Shown piece by piece: positions 1 through 7,662 of a stretch of DNA of 13,311 nucleotides. The notes under the pieces are model-generated. The model was not told the origin of the DNA and searched no databases. It saw only the letters and a program-made list of their open reading frames with translations. The position numbers were made by a program, and so were the translations under genes. This DNA comes from CAYLZW01 sp964388085 (GTDB lineage: Bacteria; Myxococcota; UBA727; CAYLZW01), in the NCBI GenBank assembly GCA_964388085.1, contig CAYLZW010000153.1, positions 1 through 13,311 on the forward strand, in the 5' to 3' direction. Each line of letters begins with the position of its first letter. Within the stretch, counting starts at the first letter, position 1.

Positions 1-1
1 G

Positions 2-832
<831 letters not shown>

Positions 833-846
833 CGTCGCGGGCGTCG

Positions 847-1713
847 TCAGGGCGCGGCGCGCGTGTTGGCGGGCCAGGGCTCGAGGCGCTCGCTCTCCAT
901 GGACCAGCGCGGCTCCGCCAGCACCGACGCCTCCTCCCGCTCGAGCGCGGCCAGGCGGCGCGCGTCGCCGAGGTGCACCGCCCAGCGCTCGCTCAGGTCC
1001 GCGCAGCTCGCGTCCACCGGCACGCGGAACAGCGAGAAGTGCGCGTTCTCCTTCGCGACCATGCTGAGGTCGAGCTTGTCGGTGAGGCTCGGGCGCGTGC
1101 CGATGACCCGCTGGTCGAGCCGCAGCACCCGCACCTTGCCCTCGACGAGCGAGCTGCCCTTGACCTCGCCGAAGAGCGCGGCCTGATCACGCTGCACGAT
1201 GAACACGTCGATGGTGCCGAGCGGCGTCGTGAGCGCCAGCGTCAGGCCGGGCTGCCCGTCCCCGTCCGTGTCGCGCACGTCGAGGTCGTCGGAGGACGCG
1301 GGCAGCCGCGTGGCGTGCGGTTTCATGCCGAGGTAGCGCTTTGGCAACGTCACCGCATAGTGCAGGCGTCCATCCTTTTGCGCGAGCACGCCGTCGGCGC
1401 GCGCCTCGGGCAGGGTGTTCACCGCGCGCGGTGAGATGTGCAGGTCGAAGAGGGCCAGGTCCTCCTCGATGCGTACGCTGCACATGCGCTCGCGTTGGAT
1501 GAGCCTCTCCCCCTCGGCCGCGTCGATGTTGACGAGGTGCAGGCTCTCGTAGGTAGCGTCGACGTCGCCCACGACCGGGAAGGTCGAATGAATGGGGACG
1601 CGTAAGAGCAGTCCATAACGGCCCGAGAGCTCCGTGGGCTCCGATTGCGCGGCGGTGAGTAGCAAAAGCAATGCGGGCAACATCGCTCGCCGTGAGTGCA
1701 CCTCGGGTGCCAT
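847..1713 (-). CDS. exported protein of unknown function with DTDGDG motif
   Basis: I do not recognise a named family. The 288-residue product has a signal peptide: a short n-region with Arg8-Arg9, then a leucine-rich core (residues 11-21) ending near AAQS. I prefer the first ATG over the internal one at 1683 because only the longer form has basic residues before the core; neither has a good Shine-Dalgarno. The mature part looks beta-rich. It holds DVRDTDGDGQPG at about 145-156, an Asp-rich loop resembling the calcium-binding turns of dockerin/thrombospondin-type repeats, but only one copy. The only cysteines, Cys78 and Cys237, could form a disulfide. Similar exported proteins with a single DTDGDG turn are, from memory, common in myxobacteria and uncharacterised. 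The gene converges on the permease gene and diverges from the lipoprotein gene at 1934. Confidence 0.8.
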   Translation of the reverse strand: MAPEVHSRRAMLPALLLLLTAAQSEPTELSGRYGLLLRVPIHSTFPVVGDVDATYESLHLVNIDAAEGERLIQRERMCSVRIEEDLALFDLHISPRAVNTLPEARADGVLAQKDGRLHYAVTLPKRYLGMKPHATRLPASSDDLDVRDTDGDGQPGLTLALTTPLGTIDVFIVQRDQAALFGEVKGSSLVEGKVRVLRLDQRVIGTRPSLTDKLDLSMVAKENAHFSLFRVPVDASCADLSERWAVHLGDARRLAALEREEASVLAEPRWSMESERLEPWPANTRAAP

Positions 1714-1933
1714 GGTGATCGCGGGCGTCCGTCCGCAAAGGTCGCCCGCGCGCGCCGATCGCGCCGTGTCATCGTCGTCACCGGGTCGAGGCGCATTGAC
1801 CCGATCGAGGCATCTCTTTGCGGATGCACGCGCTGCGCCACGCGGAGCGGCTGCGCCCTTCGGCGAAATGCAGCGATCCTGGCCCGCGCATTGCCAACTG
1901 TGGGCGCCGGACCTTCACCAAAAGGAGCCTGAC

Positions 1934-2488
1934 ATGAAGAAGCTACTGATGTGCGCGCTGGCGCTCCCCATGTGTTTCGTCGCCGCGGGTTGTGAGGAGA
2001 GCCGGAAGGCCGGCAGCGAGGTCGAACAGGAGACCCGGAACCTCGGCGAGCAGGGCGTGCAAGACGCTCGCGACCTCGGCCAGGAGGCGGAGGGCGTGTT
2101 CCAGCAGAAGGAGCAGGAGCTCCAGCGCGAGGCGCCCGAGCTGACGGAGCCCGCGGGGCAGCCGCAGGCCGAGGCGCCGTCGGCGGACTCGCAACCGAGC
2201 GCCGGGATGGGCGCGCAGGTCGATTGGTCCTCCCTCCAGCAGCAGCACCAGCAGGTGGAGCAGAAGCTCCAACAGCTCGAGCAGCGTGTGCAGGCCGGTC
2301 AGGTCGAGCAGGAGGTGAAGGACAAGGTGGCCGCGGCCCGCATCAAGCTCGACGAGGCGAAGGTGCGCCTCGAGAGCCGCTCCGAGGTCCAGGGCGACCA
2401 GGCTCAGGAGGTGTTCGACGACGCCAAGGGCAAGCTCGACGACGTCCAGGACGAGATCGACGAGATTCAGCGCGAGCTGGACAGCTGA
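1934..2488 (+). CDS. coiled-coil lipoprotein
   Basis: A 184-residue lipoprotein of unknown function. The start is the ATG preceded by AAAGGAG at 1921-1927, 6 nt away; the open frame extends further upstream but without signal features. Residues 1-19 form a signal peptide with lipobox VAAGC, giving lipidated Cys20. Glu at +2 suggests outer-membrane sorting if the Lol +2 rule holds here. The mature protein is very polar and helical: a Glu/Gln-rich helix (about 24-68), a Pro/Ala/Ser linker (70-95), and a second heptad-like stretch (about 98-183) rich in Gln, Glu, Lys and Leu, with few aromatic residues. This suits a periplasmic rod or spacer, perhaps oligomeric, in the loose manner of Lpp-like proteins. 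It lacks a C-terminal Lys for peptidoglycan linkage. It is apparently monocistronic and is followed by a strong hairpin. Confidence 0.88.
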   Translation: MKKLLMCALALPMCFVAAGCEESRKAGSEVEQETRNLGEQGVQDARDLGQEAEGVFQQKEQELQREAPELTEPAGQPQAEAPSADSQPSAGMGAQVDWSSLQQQHQQVEQKLQQLEQRVQAGQVEQEVKDKVAAARIKLDEAKVRLESRSEVQGDQAQEVFDDAKGKLDDVQDEIDEIQRELDS

Positions 2489-2515
2489 TCTTCTTCGCCA
2501 GGCTCGTGGGTGGGT

Positions 2516-2555
2516 GCCGCCGTCTCTCCGCGGACTCCGCGCGAGAGGCGGCGGC
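2516..2555. terminator. strong hairpin between convergent genes, possible bidirectional terminator
   Basis: Left arm 2516-2528 and right arm 2543-2555 pair over 13 positions with one G-U wobble. The loop region can extend the stem by a further GC-rich part (2529-2533 with 2537-2541) around a 3-nt loop, leaving a one-base bulge at 2542. It lies between the stops of two facing genes (2488 and 2576), where a shared terminator is expected. Neither strand has a T-run after the stem, so classical intrinsic termination is not assured; it may instead block transcription or protect 3' ends. Confidence 0.5.
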
Positions 2556-2575
2556 GAGCCGTTCCCGGGTCCTCG

Positions 2576-5001
2576 TCAGAACTGCCAGCCGAGCTCGACG
2601 TCGAGCGTGCCGGCCCACGAGTTCTGTAGGCCTACCGACGTGTAGCGATACGTGTCGGCGCCCACGGGCTGCCCCGGCAGGGGGCGCTTTTGTCCCGGCA
2701 GGTCGTCGTCGGCGAAGCCGGTGCGGAACGCGCGCTGCACGCCGAGGTTCACGAACAAGATGGGCAGCACCTGCAGGCGCCCGCCGAGATAGAGCACCTC
2801 ATTGTCGGTCGCCAATTGGAAGAGCTTCGAGAAGTCGTCGAAGTGCCGGTAGTGGTAGGTGGCGAAGAGCTGCAGAAAACCGAGGGCCTGGCCGGTCTCT
2901 CCGTGCAGCGCGAAGTTCCGTGCGGCCGGCACGGCCTCGCCAGAGAGCGAGATGGCGTCCTCGTACATGAGCGTGACGCCGAGCCAGTCCACCCACGCAT
3001 AGCTCGCCTCGAGATACGCGCCCACGCGCCAGGGCTCGCCCGCCTGCGTCGCGAGGTAGCCGAGCTTGGTCGGCAGGCCCGCGCGCTGCTCGAGCGGCGT
3101 GCTGCCGAAACCGAATTGCCACTTGTCCGCCTCGTACAGCGTGTCGAAATAGCTCGGCAGGTATTGCGGCCCGAAGGCGCGGCCCTCGAGCCGCACGCGC
3201 ACGGCGTGCTCGGCGCGCTTCTCGCGCGGCTTCTTGCCCGCGCGCGTCTCCTCGTCCTCGTCCTCGAGATCGCGCACGAACACGCTGCCGAAGCTCATGC
3301 GCAGGAGGGTGCCGAGCGCGAAGCCGCCGTCGTCGAAGGGGGCCACGTCGGCGCCGGGCACGCCGGGGAAGAGCAGGTGCGAATAGTCGCCGTACACCTT
3401 GAGGTCGACGAAGCGCCAGCGCACGGCCTTGAGCTCGGCGTCGACGCCGACGCCGTGCACGACGTCACCGACGAGGGCGCCCTTGTGCTGGTGCAAGAGC
3501 TCACCGGCCTCGTCGACGGGGAGCTGCGCGCGCCCGTCGGCCGGGTTCGGCACCGTGACGAGGCGGGTCGGCGCGTTCAGATCGGTGACGTAGCTGGCGC
3601 CGAAGCTGAGCGACTTCGAGAAGGTGTCGTCGAGAAACAGGCCGAGCGGCTTGATGAACACGAGGCCACCGGCGAGGCGCGGCACGGGGAAGGGGCCGGC
3701 CATCAGCTCGACGCCGCCGAAGTCCGCGTAGGCGTCCGCCTGCACGAACAGGTTGTCCTCGTCGATGTCCACGGTCGGCGAATAGCGCCGCACCAGCTGT
3801 CCGTGCCCGATGGTGAGCGCGTGTACGCGGTTCAGGTCGATGTAGAGGTGGTCCTCTTTTCGGCCCCAGGTGAGGTAGCGGAGCGGGCGCAGGAAGTCCT
3901 CGATCTGGTCCCAGTCCTCGCCGCGGAAGCGGCCGAGCTCGGAGAGGGTGCCCTCGTAGGTGGACGGGTCGATGGCGTTCAGGCCGTTCATGTCGAACAC
4001 CTCGAAGCGCAGCGGCGCGCCGAGCCCGAGGCCGAAGGGGCCGATGTGCAGGTTCAGGTCCGGACGCAGCACCGCGTAATAGACATTGTCGATGCCGGCG
4101 GCGCCGATGCCGACGCCGAACGACGAGCGCTGGTTCAGGAGCTGCACGTCGCCAAAGCGGGTCAGCTCGCCCTTCAGAAACGGCTTCGCCTCCTCGCCCG
4201 GCGGCGCCGGCACCTCGCCGCCTTCGCGGGGCTCGACGTTCGCGATCGCGGCGGCAGCCGGTGGCGCCTGTTCCACGACGACGGCCGAATCCGGCGCCGG
4301 CTCGGTCGACGCCGTCTCCGTCTCGGGCGCCGCGTCGTCCGCCGGCGGCTGCGCGAGGGGCGGCTGCTCGAAGCGCAAGCGCGGGCTGCCGGCCTGTAGG
4401 CCAGCCGGTGTCGAGACGCACGGCACCTCGAGCACGGTGCGCTCCACGCGCGGCCCCTTCTCGACGATCACGTCGCGCAGGTAGCCGCAGCTCTCTGCGC
4501 TGACCCGTCCGTCCACGAGGCGCTTTTGCCCGGTGAGCGCGAGCAGCTTCCAGCCGCCGACGTCATCCCCGACAGAAGGCTCGCGCGGCGGGGCCGCCAC
4601 CGGAGCGGCGTCGTCCGGAGCGGCGGCGTCGTCCGGAGCGGCGGCGTCGTCCGGAGCGGNNNNNNNNNNNNNNNNNNNNNNNNNNNNNNNNNNNNNNNNN
4701 NNNNNNNNNNNNNNNNNNNNNNNNNNNNNNNNNNNNNNNNNNNNNNNNNNNNNNNNNNNGCGGCGTCGTCCGGAGCGGCGGCGTCGTCCGGAGCGGCGGC
4801 GTCGTCCGGAGCGGTGGCGTCGTCCGGAGCGGCGTCGTCGTCCGGAGCGGTGGCGTCGTCCGGAGCGGCGTCGTCGTCTGCTGCCTGTGCGGCCGGCGCC
4901 TCCGGAGGCGGGGCGACCTCCGGCGGAGGCGCGGCGGAGCCCTCCTGGGCGGCGGCGGTCCACGACGACAACAGGGCGAAGGCAAACAGCAGCTTCTGCA
5001 T
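2576..5001 (-). CDS. large outer-membrane beta-barrel protein with APDD repeats (interrupted by assembly gap)
   Basis: I do not recognise a named family. Translation starts at the ATG at 5001, giving signal peptide MQKLLFAFALLSSWTAAAQ; the frame is open to a Met at 5040 but that extension lacks signal features. Next come a Pro/Glu-rich stretch, acidic A-P-D-D repeats from an 18-bp array, a small domain with two cysteines (about 4570-4420: GWKLLALTGQKRLVDG to LEVPC), a Pro/Ala/Glu linker, and about 530 residues of alternating, aromatic-rich beta strands. The protein ends LDVELGWQF; a C-terminal Phe is the classical signal of outer-membrane barrels. The 100-N gap at 4660-4759 puts the two parts in different frames as assembled. 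The repeat phase on each side shows that the real frame is continuous, so I annotate one gene. It follows the FadL/PorV-like gene by 64 nt and is probably co-transcribed with it. Confidence 0.82.
4602..4879. repeat. 18-bp in-frame tandem repeat array coding for APDD-type repeats
   Basis: On the + strand the unit is ggagcggcggcgtcgtcc, which on the coding (minus) strand encodes Ala-Ala-Ala-Pro-Asp-Asp. Left of the gap there is one 15-bp unit (4602-4616), two full units (4617-4652) and a 7-base partial. Right of it there is a 12-base partial (4760-4771) and six units to 4879. Variants near the right end give ATAPDD and AAPDDD. All units are multiples of three, so copy-number change would keep the reading frame. 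Such an array is prone to slippage and to assembly collapse, which explains the N run inside it. Confidence 0.95.
4660..4759. other. assembly gap (100 Ns)
   Basis: Exactly 100 Ns, the usual placeholder for a gap of unknown size, inside the tandem array. Both flanks break at the same base of the 18-bp unit: base 7 is the last on the left and the first on the right. For pure 18-bp units the true insert is therefore 17 modulo 18 bases, or the flanks overlap by one base. Either value restores one continuous frame across the gene. Confidence 0.97.
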
Positions 5002-5065
5002 AGCCCCGCGAAGCTCGCGCGATGCGGCGGCGCAGCGCAACCGCGCGCCTCGGGTGTCCCGCCCG

Positions 5066-6028
5066 TCACAGGTCGAAGAAGAACTTGAGCGAGAGCGCGA
5101 AGGTGCGGTGGTCGAGGTTCTTCACGCTCTGCTGATAGGCCACGTCGAGCCCGAAGTAGGGGACGATGAAGCCGGCGCCCGCGCTCAGCAGGTGGTCGTT
5201 GCGCTCCTGGTTCCACTGGTAGCCGAGGCGCAGGGGCACGAGGTCGAAGAGCAGATACTCCCAGCCCACCGAGATGCGGCTGCGGGGCCCGTAGAAGGTG
5301 AAGAAGTTGATGTACCAGTCGGCGCTGAGCACGAAGTTGCTGAGCGGCCCGCGCGGGTTTCCCGGCGGCGCGGGCGCGGGCATGCCGGCCGAGTTCGGGA
5401 CCGGGCCGAAGGAGGGCGTGCCACCGAAGATGGCGCTCGAGAGCGGACCGAGATCCCAGGCGACTCCAAAACCCGCGCTCAGCGGCACGTCCTGCGCGTT
5501 GATGGGGATGAGGTTGTAGCCGACGGCGGCGAGCGAGACGCCGCCCGGCAAGGTGGCGAGGACGCCGACGTCGGCCGACAGCGCGTTCAGGTAGTTGCCC
5601 ACGACGGCGTCGGAGATGTTCACGTACTTGAGGCCGAGGCCGGCCGAGAGCACCTGCGGCAAGAAGGGGTAGGCGACGCCGACGGTGGCGGTGTGCTGCA
5701 GCGTCGTGCGGCGCGTCAGCTCTCGTCCCTGGAAGGTGTAGGCGATGCCGCCGGCGACCGCGCTCGTCTTCGAGTCGACCACCGAGAGATCGAACTGGTG
5801 GTCCTCGGCGTCGAGGTTGAAGGAGTAGTGCAGCTCGGGGCTGTAGCGCGGGATGACGACGAGTCCGGCGGGGTTGAAGTAGATGGCGTCGTTGCCGGTG
5901 GCGATGGCCCGGTAGGCCTCCCCGAGCGAGAGCGCGCGCACGCCGACGAAGTCCTGCGCGGCCGCCTCCCCCGCCACGAGGAAGAGCGCCAGGCCGCAAA
6001 AGAGAGGGGTGAGAAAAAGGCGACGCAT
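5066..6028 (-). CDS. FadL/PorV-like outer-membrane protein
   Basis: A 320-residue predicted outer-membrane beta-barrel protein. Residues 1-24 are a signal peptide (MRR, a hydrophobic core, then GEAAAQ). The segment NDAIYFNPAGL at 46-56 matches the N-terminal signature of the FadL/TodX and PorV/UPF0164 group, where a similar G/N-DA...NPAGL stretch forms the inner plug region. The rest shows amphipathic strands, a Pro/Gly-rich loop (about 208-228), and a strand-like C-terminus ending LKFFFDL. FadL proteins move hydrophobic compounds inward; PorV shuttles type IX secretion cargo. The sequence alone does not decide between them. The ATG at 6028 has GGGGGA four bases upstream on the coding strand and a -10-like TATGCT 12 nt upstream. 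It is the first gene of a likely operon with the large barrel gene starting at 5001. Confidence 0.78.
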   Translation of the reverse strand: MRRLFLTPLFCGLALFLVAGEAAAQDFVGVRALSLGEAYRAIATGNDAIYFNPAGLVVIPRYSPELHYSFNLDAEDHQFDLSVVDSKTSAVAGGIAYTFQGRELTRRTTLQHTATVGVAYPFLPQVLSAGLGLKYVNISDAVVGNYLNALSADVGVLATLPGGVSLAAVGYNLIPINAQDVPLSAGFGVAWDLGPLSSAIFGGTPSFGPVPNSAGMPAPAPPGNPRGPLSNFVLSADWYINFFTFYGPRSRISVGWEYLLFDLVPLRLGYQWNQERNDHLLSAGAGFIVPYFGLDVAYQQSVKNLDHRTFALSLKFFFDL

Positions 6029-6040
6029 GGTTCCCCCGGG

Positions 6041-6046
6041 AGCATA
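6041..6046 (-). promoter_or_regulatory. candidate -10 box for the 6028 operon
   Basis: TATGCT on the minus strand matches four of six positions of the sigma-70 -10 consensus and stands out in a very GC-rich region, 12 nt before the start codon. No convincing -35 lies at 16-18 nt. If used, the leader would be only about 5-6 nt. This 186-bp divergent region holds nothing else I can support apart from the Shine-Dalgarno of the 6215 gene. Confidence 0.35.
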
Positions 6047-6214
6047 GGGGCGACCGAGGGCTCCCGGAAGTTTCCGTCCCCTCCCGGCGACGCTGGCTTG
6101 CGCGCGCGTTGCGCTCGCAGTAACCGCTCATGTCGTCGGGGCATTCACCGGCCCGCTTTGTCGTCGAGGAACGAGCGCCGTTGTTCGCGCGCGCGGCGGA
6201 TCAGGGAGGTGCGC

Positions 6215-6934
6215 GTGAGCCCAAAGGTCGCGTTCGTCGCCGGGGCCACGAGCTTCACCGGCCGCGCGCTCGCCGCGCAGGACCCCGCCCCGTTCGACGT
6301 CGAGCTCAAGCTGCAGGTGCGGCCGGGCTCGCCGTCGGCCGCCAAGCTGGCGGACGATCCCCGCACCAGCGTCGTCGACGTCGGCGAGCGCGTGGCGCTC
6401 GAGGACGCGCTGCGCGGCGTCGACTGCGTCGTGCAGCTCATCGGCACCGTGCGCGCGCGCTTTCGCGAGACCGGCGACTACCAGGCGGTCGACTACGGCA
6501 CCACCGAGCGGCTGCTCGACGCCGCGCGGCTGCGCCAGGTGCCACACTTCTTGTTGATGTCGTCGATCGGCGCCGGTCACCCCGTCGGTGAGTACCTGAA
6601 GTGGAAGCAGCGCACCGAGGATCTCGTGCGGGGCGGCGGCGTGCCCTGGACCATCGTGCGCCCGAGCGCGCTCGCGGGCGACGAGCAGTTCCCCGAGCGC
6701 CCGCGCTTCAAGGCGAGCGCGGCGTTCTTGCGCGGCTTCTCCGAGAGCATGTTCGGCGGCGGGATCGCCGCGGACCTCCGCCCCATCAACATTCAGGTGC
6801 TCGCGCGCCTGTTCCTGCTGCTCATCCAGGAGGGCGCGCAAAAGCGCGTGCTGACGGGGCGGCACCTCTGGCCCATCGCGTTCGAGCACGACTTCTATGC
6901 ACACGTGAAGCCGGCTCGCGCGCGGCGGATGTGA
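6215..6934 (+). CDS. NAD(P)-binding SDR/NmrA-like protein
   Basis: A 239-residue cytoplasmic Rossmann-fold protein of the atypical/extended short-chain dehydrogenase type. The start is GTG at 6215 with GGGAGGT at 6204-6210 just upstream. The N-terminal dinucleotide loop GATSFTG lies at residues 10-16. Arg36 at the end of the second strand (VRPGS) suggests NADP preference. LMSSIGAG (114-121) gives the Ser position and Tyr127-x3-Lys131 (YLKWK) the catalytic pair. WTIVRPSAL is the usual C-terminal substrate-region opening. Relatives include NmrA-like and complex I NDUFA9-like proteins and sugar epimerases; no substrate can be assigned. It is shorter than typical extended SDRs (about 300), closer to atypical SDRs. 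The loop has Ser13 where GxxGxxG proteins have the middle Gly. An intrinsic terminator follows the stop. Confidence 0.87.
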   Translation: MSPKVAFVAGATSFTGRALAAQDPAPFDVELKLQVRPGSPSAAKLADDPRTSVVDVGERVALEDALRGVDCVVQLIGTVRARFRETGDYQAVDYGTTERLLDAARLRQVPHFLLMSSIGAGHPVGEYLKWKQRTEDLVRGGGVPWTIVRPSALAGDEQFPERPRFKASAAFLRGFSESMFGGGIAADLRPINIQVLARLFLLLIQEGAQKRVLTGRHLWPIAFEHDFYAHVKPARARRM

Positions 6935-6937
6935 ACG

Positions 6938-6955
6938 AGAGCCGCCGCTCTTTTT
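6938..6955 (+). terminator. intrinsic terminator after the SDR gene
   Basis: AGAGC (6938-6942) pairs with GCTCT (6947-6951) around a 4-nt loop, with a further possible G-U pair, and runs straight into TTTTT (6951-6955). It begins 3 nt after the stop at 6934. The stem is short, but this is the only hairpin plus T-run I see in the window. Confidence 0.6.
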
Positions 6956-7060
6956 CGGGACAACGACGGAGGTCACGCTCGAGGATCGTGGGTGCGTGGT
7001 AGGTGTTGAGCTACGGCGACGACTACGGACTCTGTGACTGGGGCGGCTTTTGGAGGCGGG

Positions 7061-7618
7061 ATGACGGTAGCACCGGGCAGTGAGCGTTGGGTCTGGGTCG
7101 ACCTCGAGATGACGGGGCTCGACGACAAGACCTGCTGCATCCTGCAGATCGCGGTCATCATCACGGACGAGTCCTTTCAGGAGATCGCCTGCACGGACCT
7201 CGTCGTGTGGCAGCCCGAGAGCCAGCTCGAGACCATGAGCCCGTTCGTCCGCAAGATGCACACCGACAACGGCCTGCTCGATCGCGTTCGCGCGTCGACG
7301 ACGTCCAACGCCGAGGCCGAGCAGAAGGTGCTCGAGCTGCTCACCGCGCACGTGCCCTATCGAAAGGGCATCCTGGCGGGCAACAGCGTCTGGCAGGACC
7401 GCCGCTTCCTCATCCGCTACATGCCGCTGCTCGAGCAGTTCCTCCACTACCGGCAGATCGACGTCAGCACGCTGAAGGTGCTGGCGAACGCCTGGTACGG
7501 CCAGAAGGGGCTGCCGCCGTCGAAGGCGTCGACGCACACCGCGCTCGAGGACATCCGCGCCTCCATCGAGGAGCTGAAGCACTATCGCGCGCACGTGATG
7601 GTCGAGACGCCGCGCTGA
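7061..7618 (+). CDS. orn: oligoribonuclease (3'-5' exonuclease, DEDDh)
   Basis: Oligoribonuclease degrades the last 2-5 nt RNA fragments, including pGpG from cyclic-di-GMP breakdown, to mononucleotides in the cytoplasm. The 185-residue product is close to the usual ~181. All DEDDh catalytic residues are present: Asp14 and Glu16 in WVDLEMTGLD, Asp113 in NSVWQDRRFL, and His159 and Asp164 in THTALEDI. The C-terminal helix SIEELKHYR is also typical. I chose ATG 7061, which has GGAGG at 7052-7056; an upstream in-frame GTG at 7034 would add nine residues outside the family's usual start. It lies 126 bp after the SDR gene, separated by a terminator, so it probably has its own promoter. I see no clear -35/-10 pair for it. 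Confidence 0.97.
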   Translation: MTVAPGSERWVWVDLEMTGLDDKTCCILQIAVIITDESFQEIACTDLVVWQPESQLETMSPFVRKMHTDNGLLDRVRASTTSNAEAEQKVLELLTAHVPYRKGILAGNSVWQDRRFLIRYMPLLEQFLHYRQIDVSTLKVLANAWYGQKGLPPSKASTHTALEDIRASIEELKHYRAHVMVETPR

Positions 7619-7619
7619 G

Positions 7620-7641
7620 GCGGCCGGGAGCAGTCGGCCGC
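7620..7641 (+). terminator. hairpin after orn, weak terminator candidate
   Basis: GCGGCCG (7620-7626) pairs perfectly with CGGCCGC (7635-7641) around an 8-nt loop, directly after the orn stop at 7618. No T-run follows, so termination is uncertain. Its place between the orn stop and a candidate promoter at 7651 supports a boundary role. Confidence 0.35.
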
Positions 7642-7650
7642 GGCTTCGGC

Positions 7651-7656
7651 TACACT
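7651..7656 (+). promoter_or_regulatory. candidate -10 box TACACT, leaderless-type
   Basis: TACACT matches the sigma-70 -10 pattern TAnnnT at four of six positions and ends only 6 nt before the ATG at 7663. Transcription from it would begin at or next to the A of the start codon. There is no Shine-Dalgarno before this gene, which fits a leaderless transcript. I see no good -35. Confidence 0.4.
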
Positions 7657-7662
7657 GCCCCA

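Noticed and set aside
1796..1825. Promoter TTGACC plus -10 for the 1934 lipoprotein gene
   Set aside because: The -35-like hexamer is good, but no acceptable -10 lies 16-18 nt downstream.
2690..4399. 569-codon + strand frame
   Set aside because: Antisense to the barrel gene, with Val/Glu/Ala/Arg/His bias typical of a shadow in GC-rich DNA and no recognisable domain.
4602..4879. CRISPR-like array
   Set aside because: The 18-bp units are contiguous with no spacers, are in frame and encode APDD-type repeats.
4526..6934. Open + strand frame of 802 codons ending in the SDR protein
   Set aside because: It crosses the assembly gap and reads antisense through the repeat array and the FadL/PorV-like gene. 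Only the part from the GTG at 6215, with its Shine-Dalgarno, has coding character.
7087..7662. Upstream extension of the 7663 gene in the same frame
   Set aside because: It lies inside orn in another frame; the signal peptide begins at the ATG at 7663.
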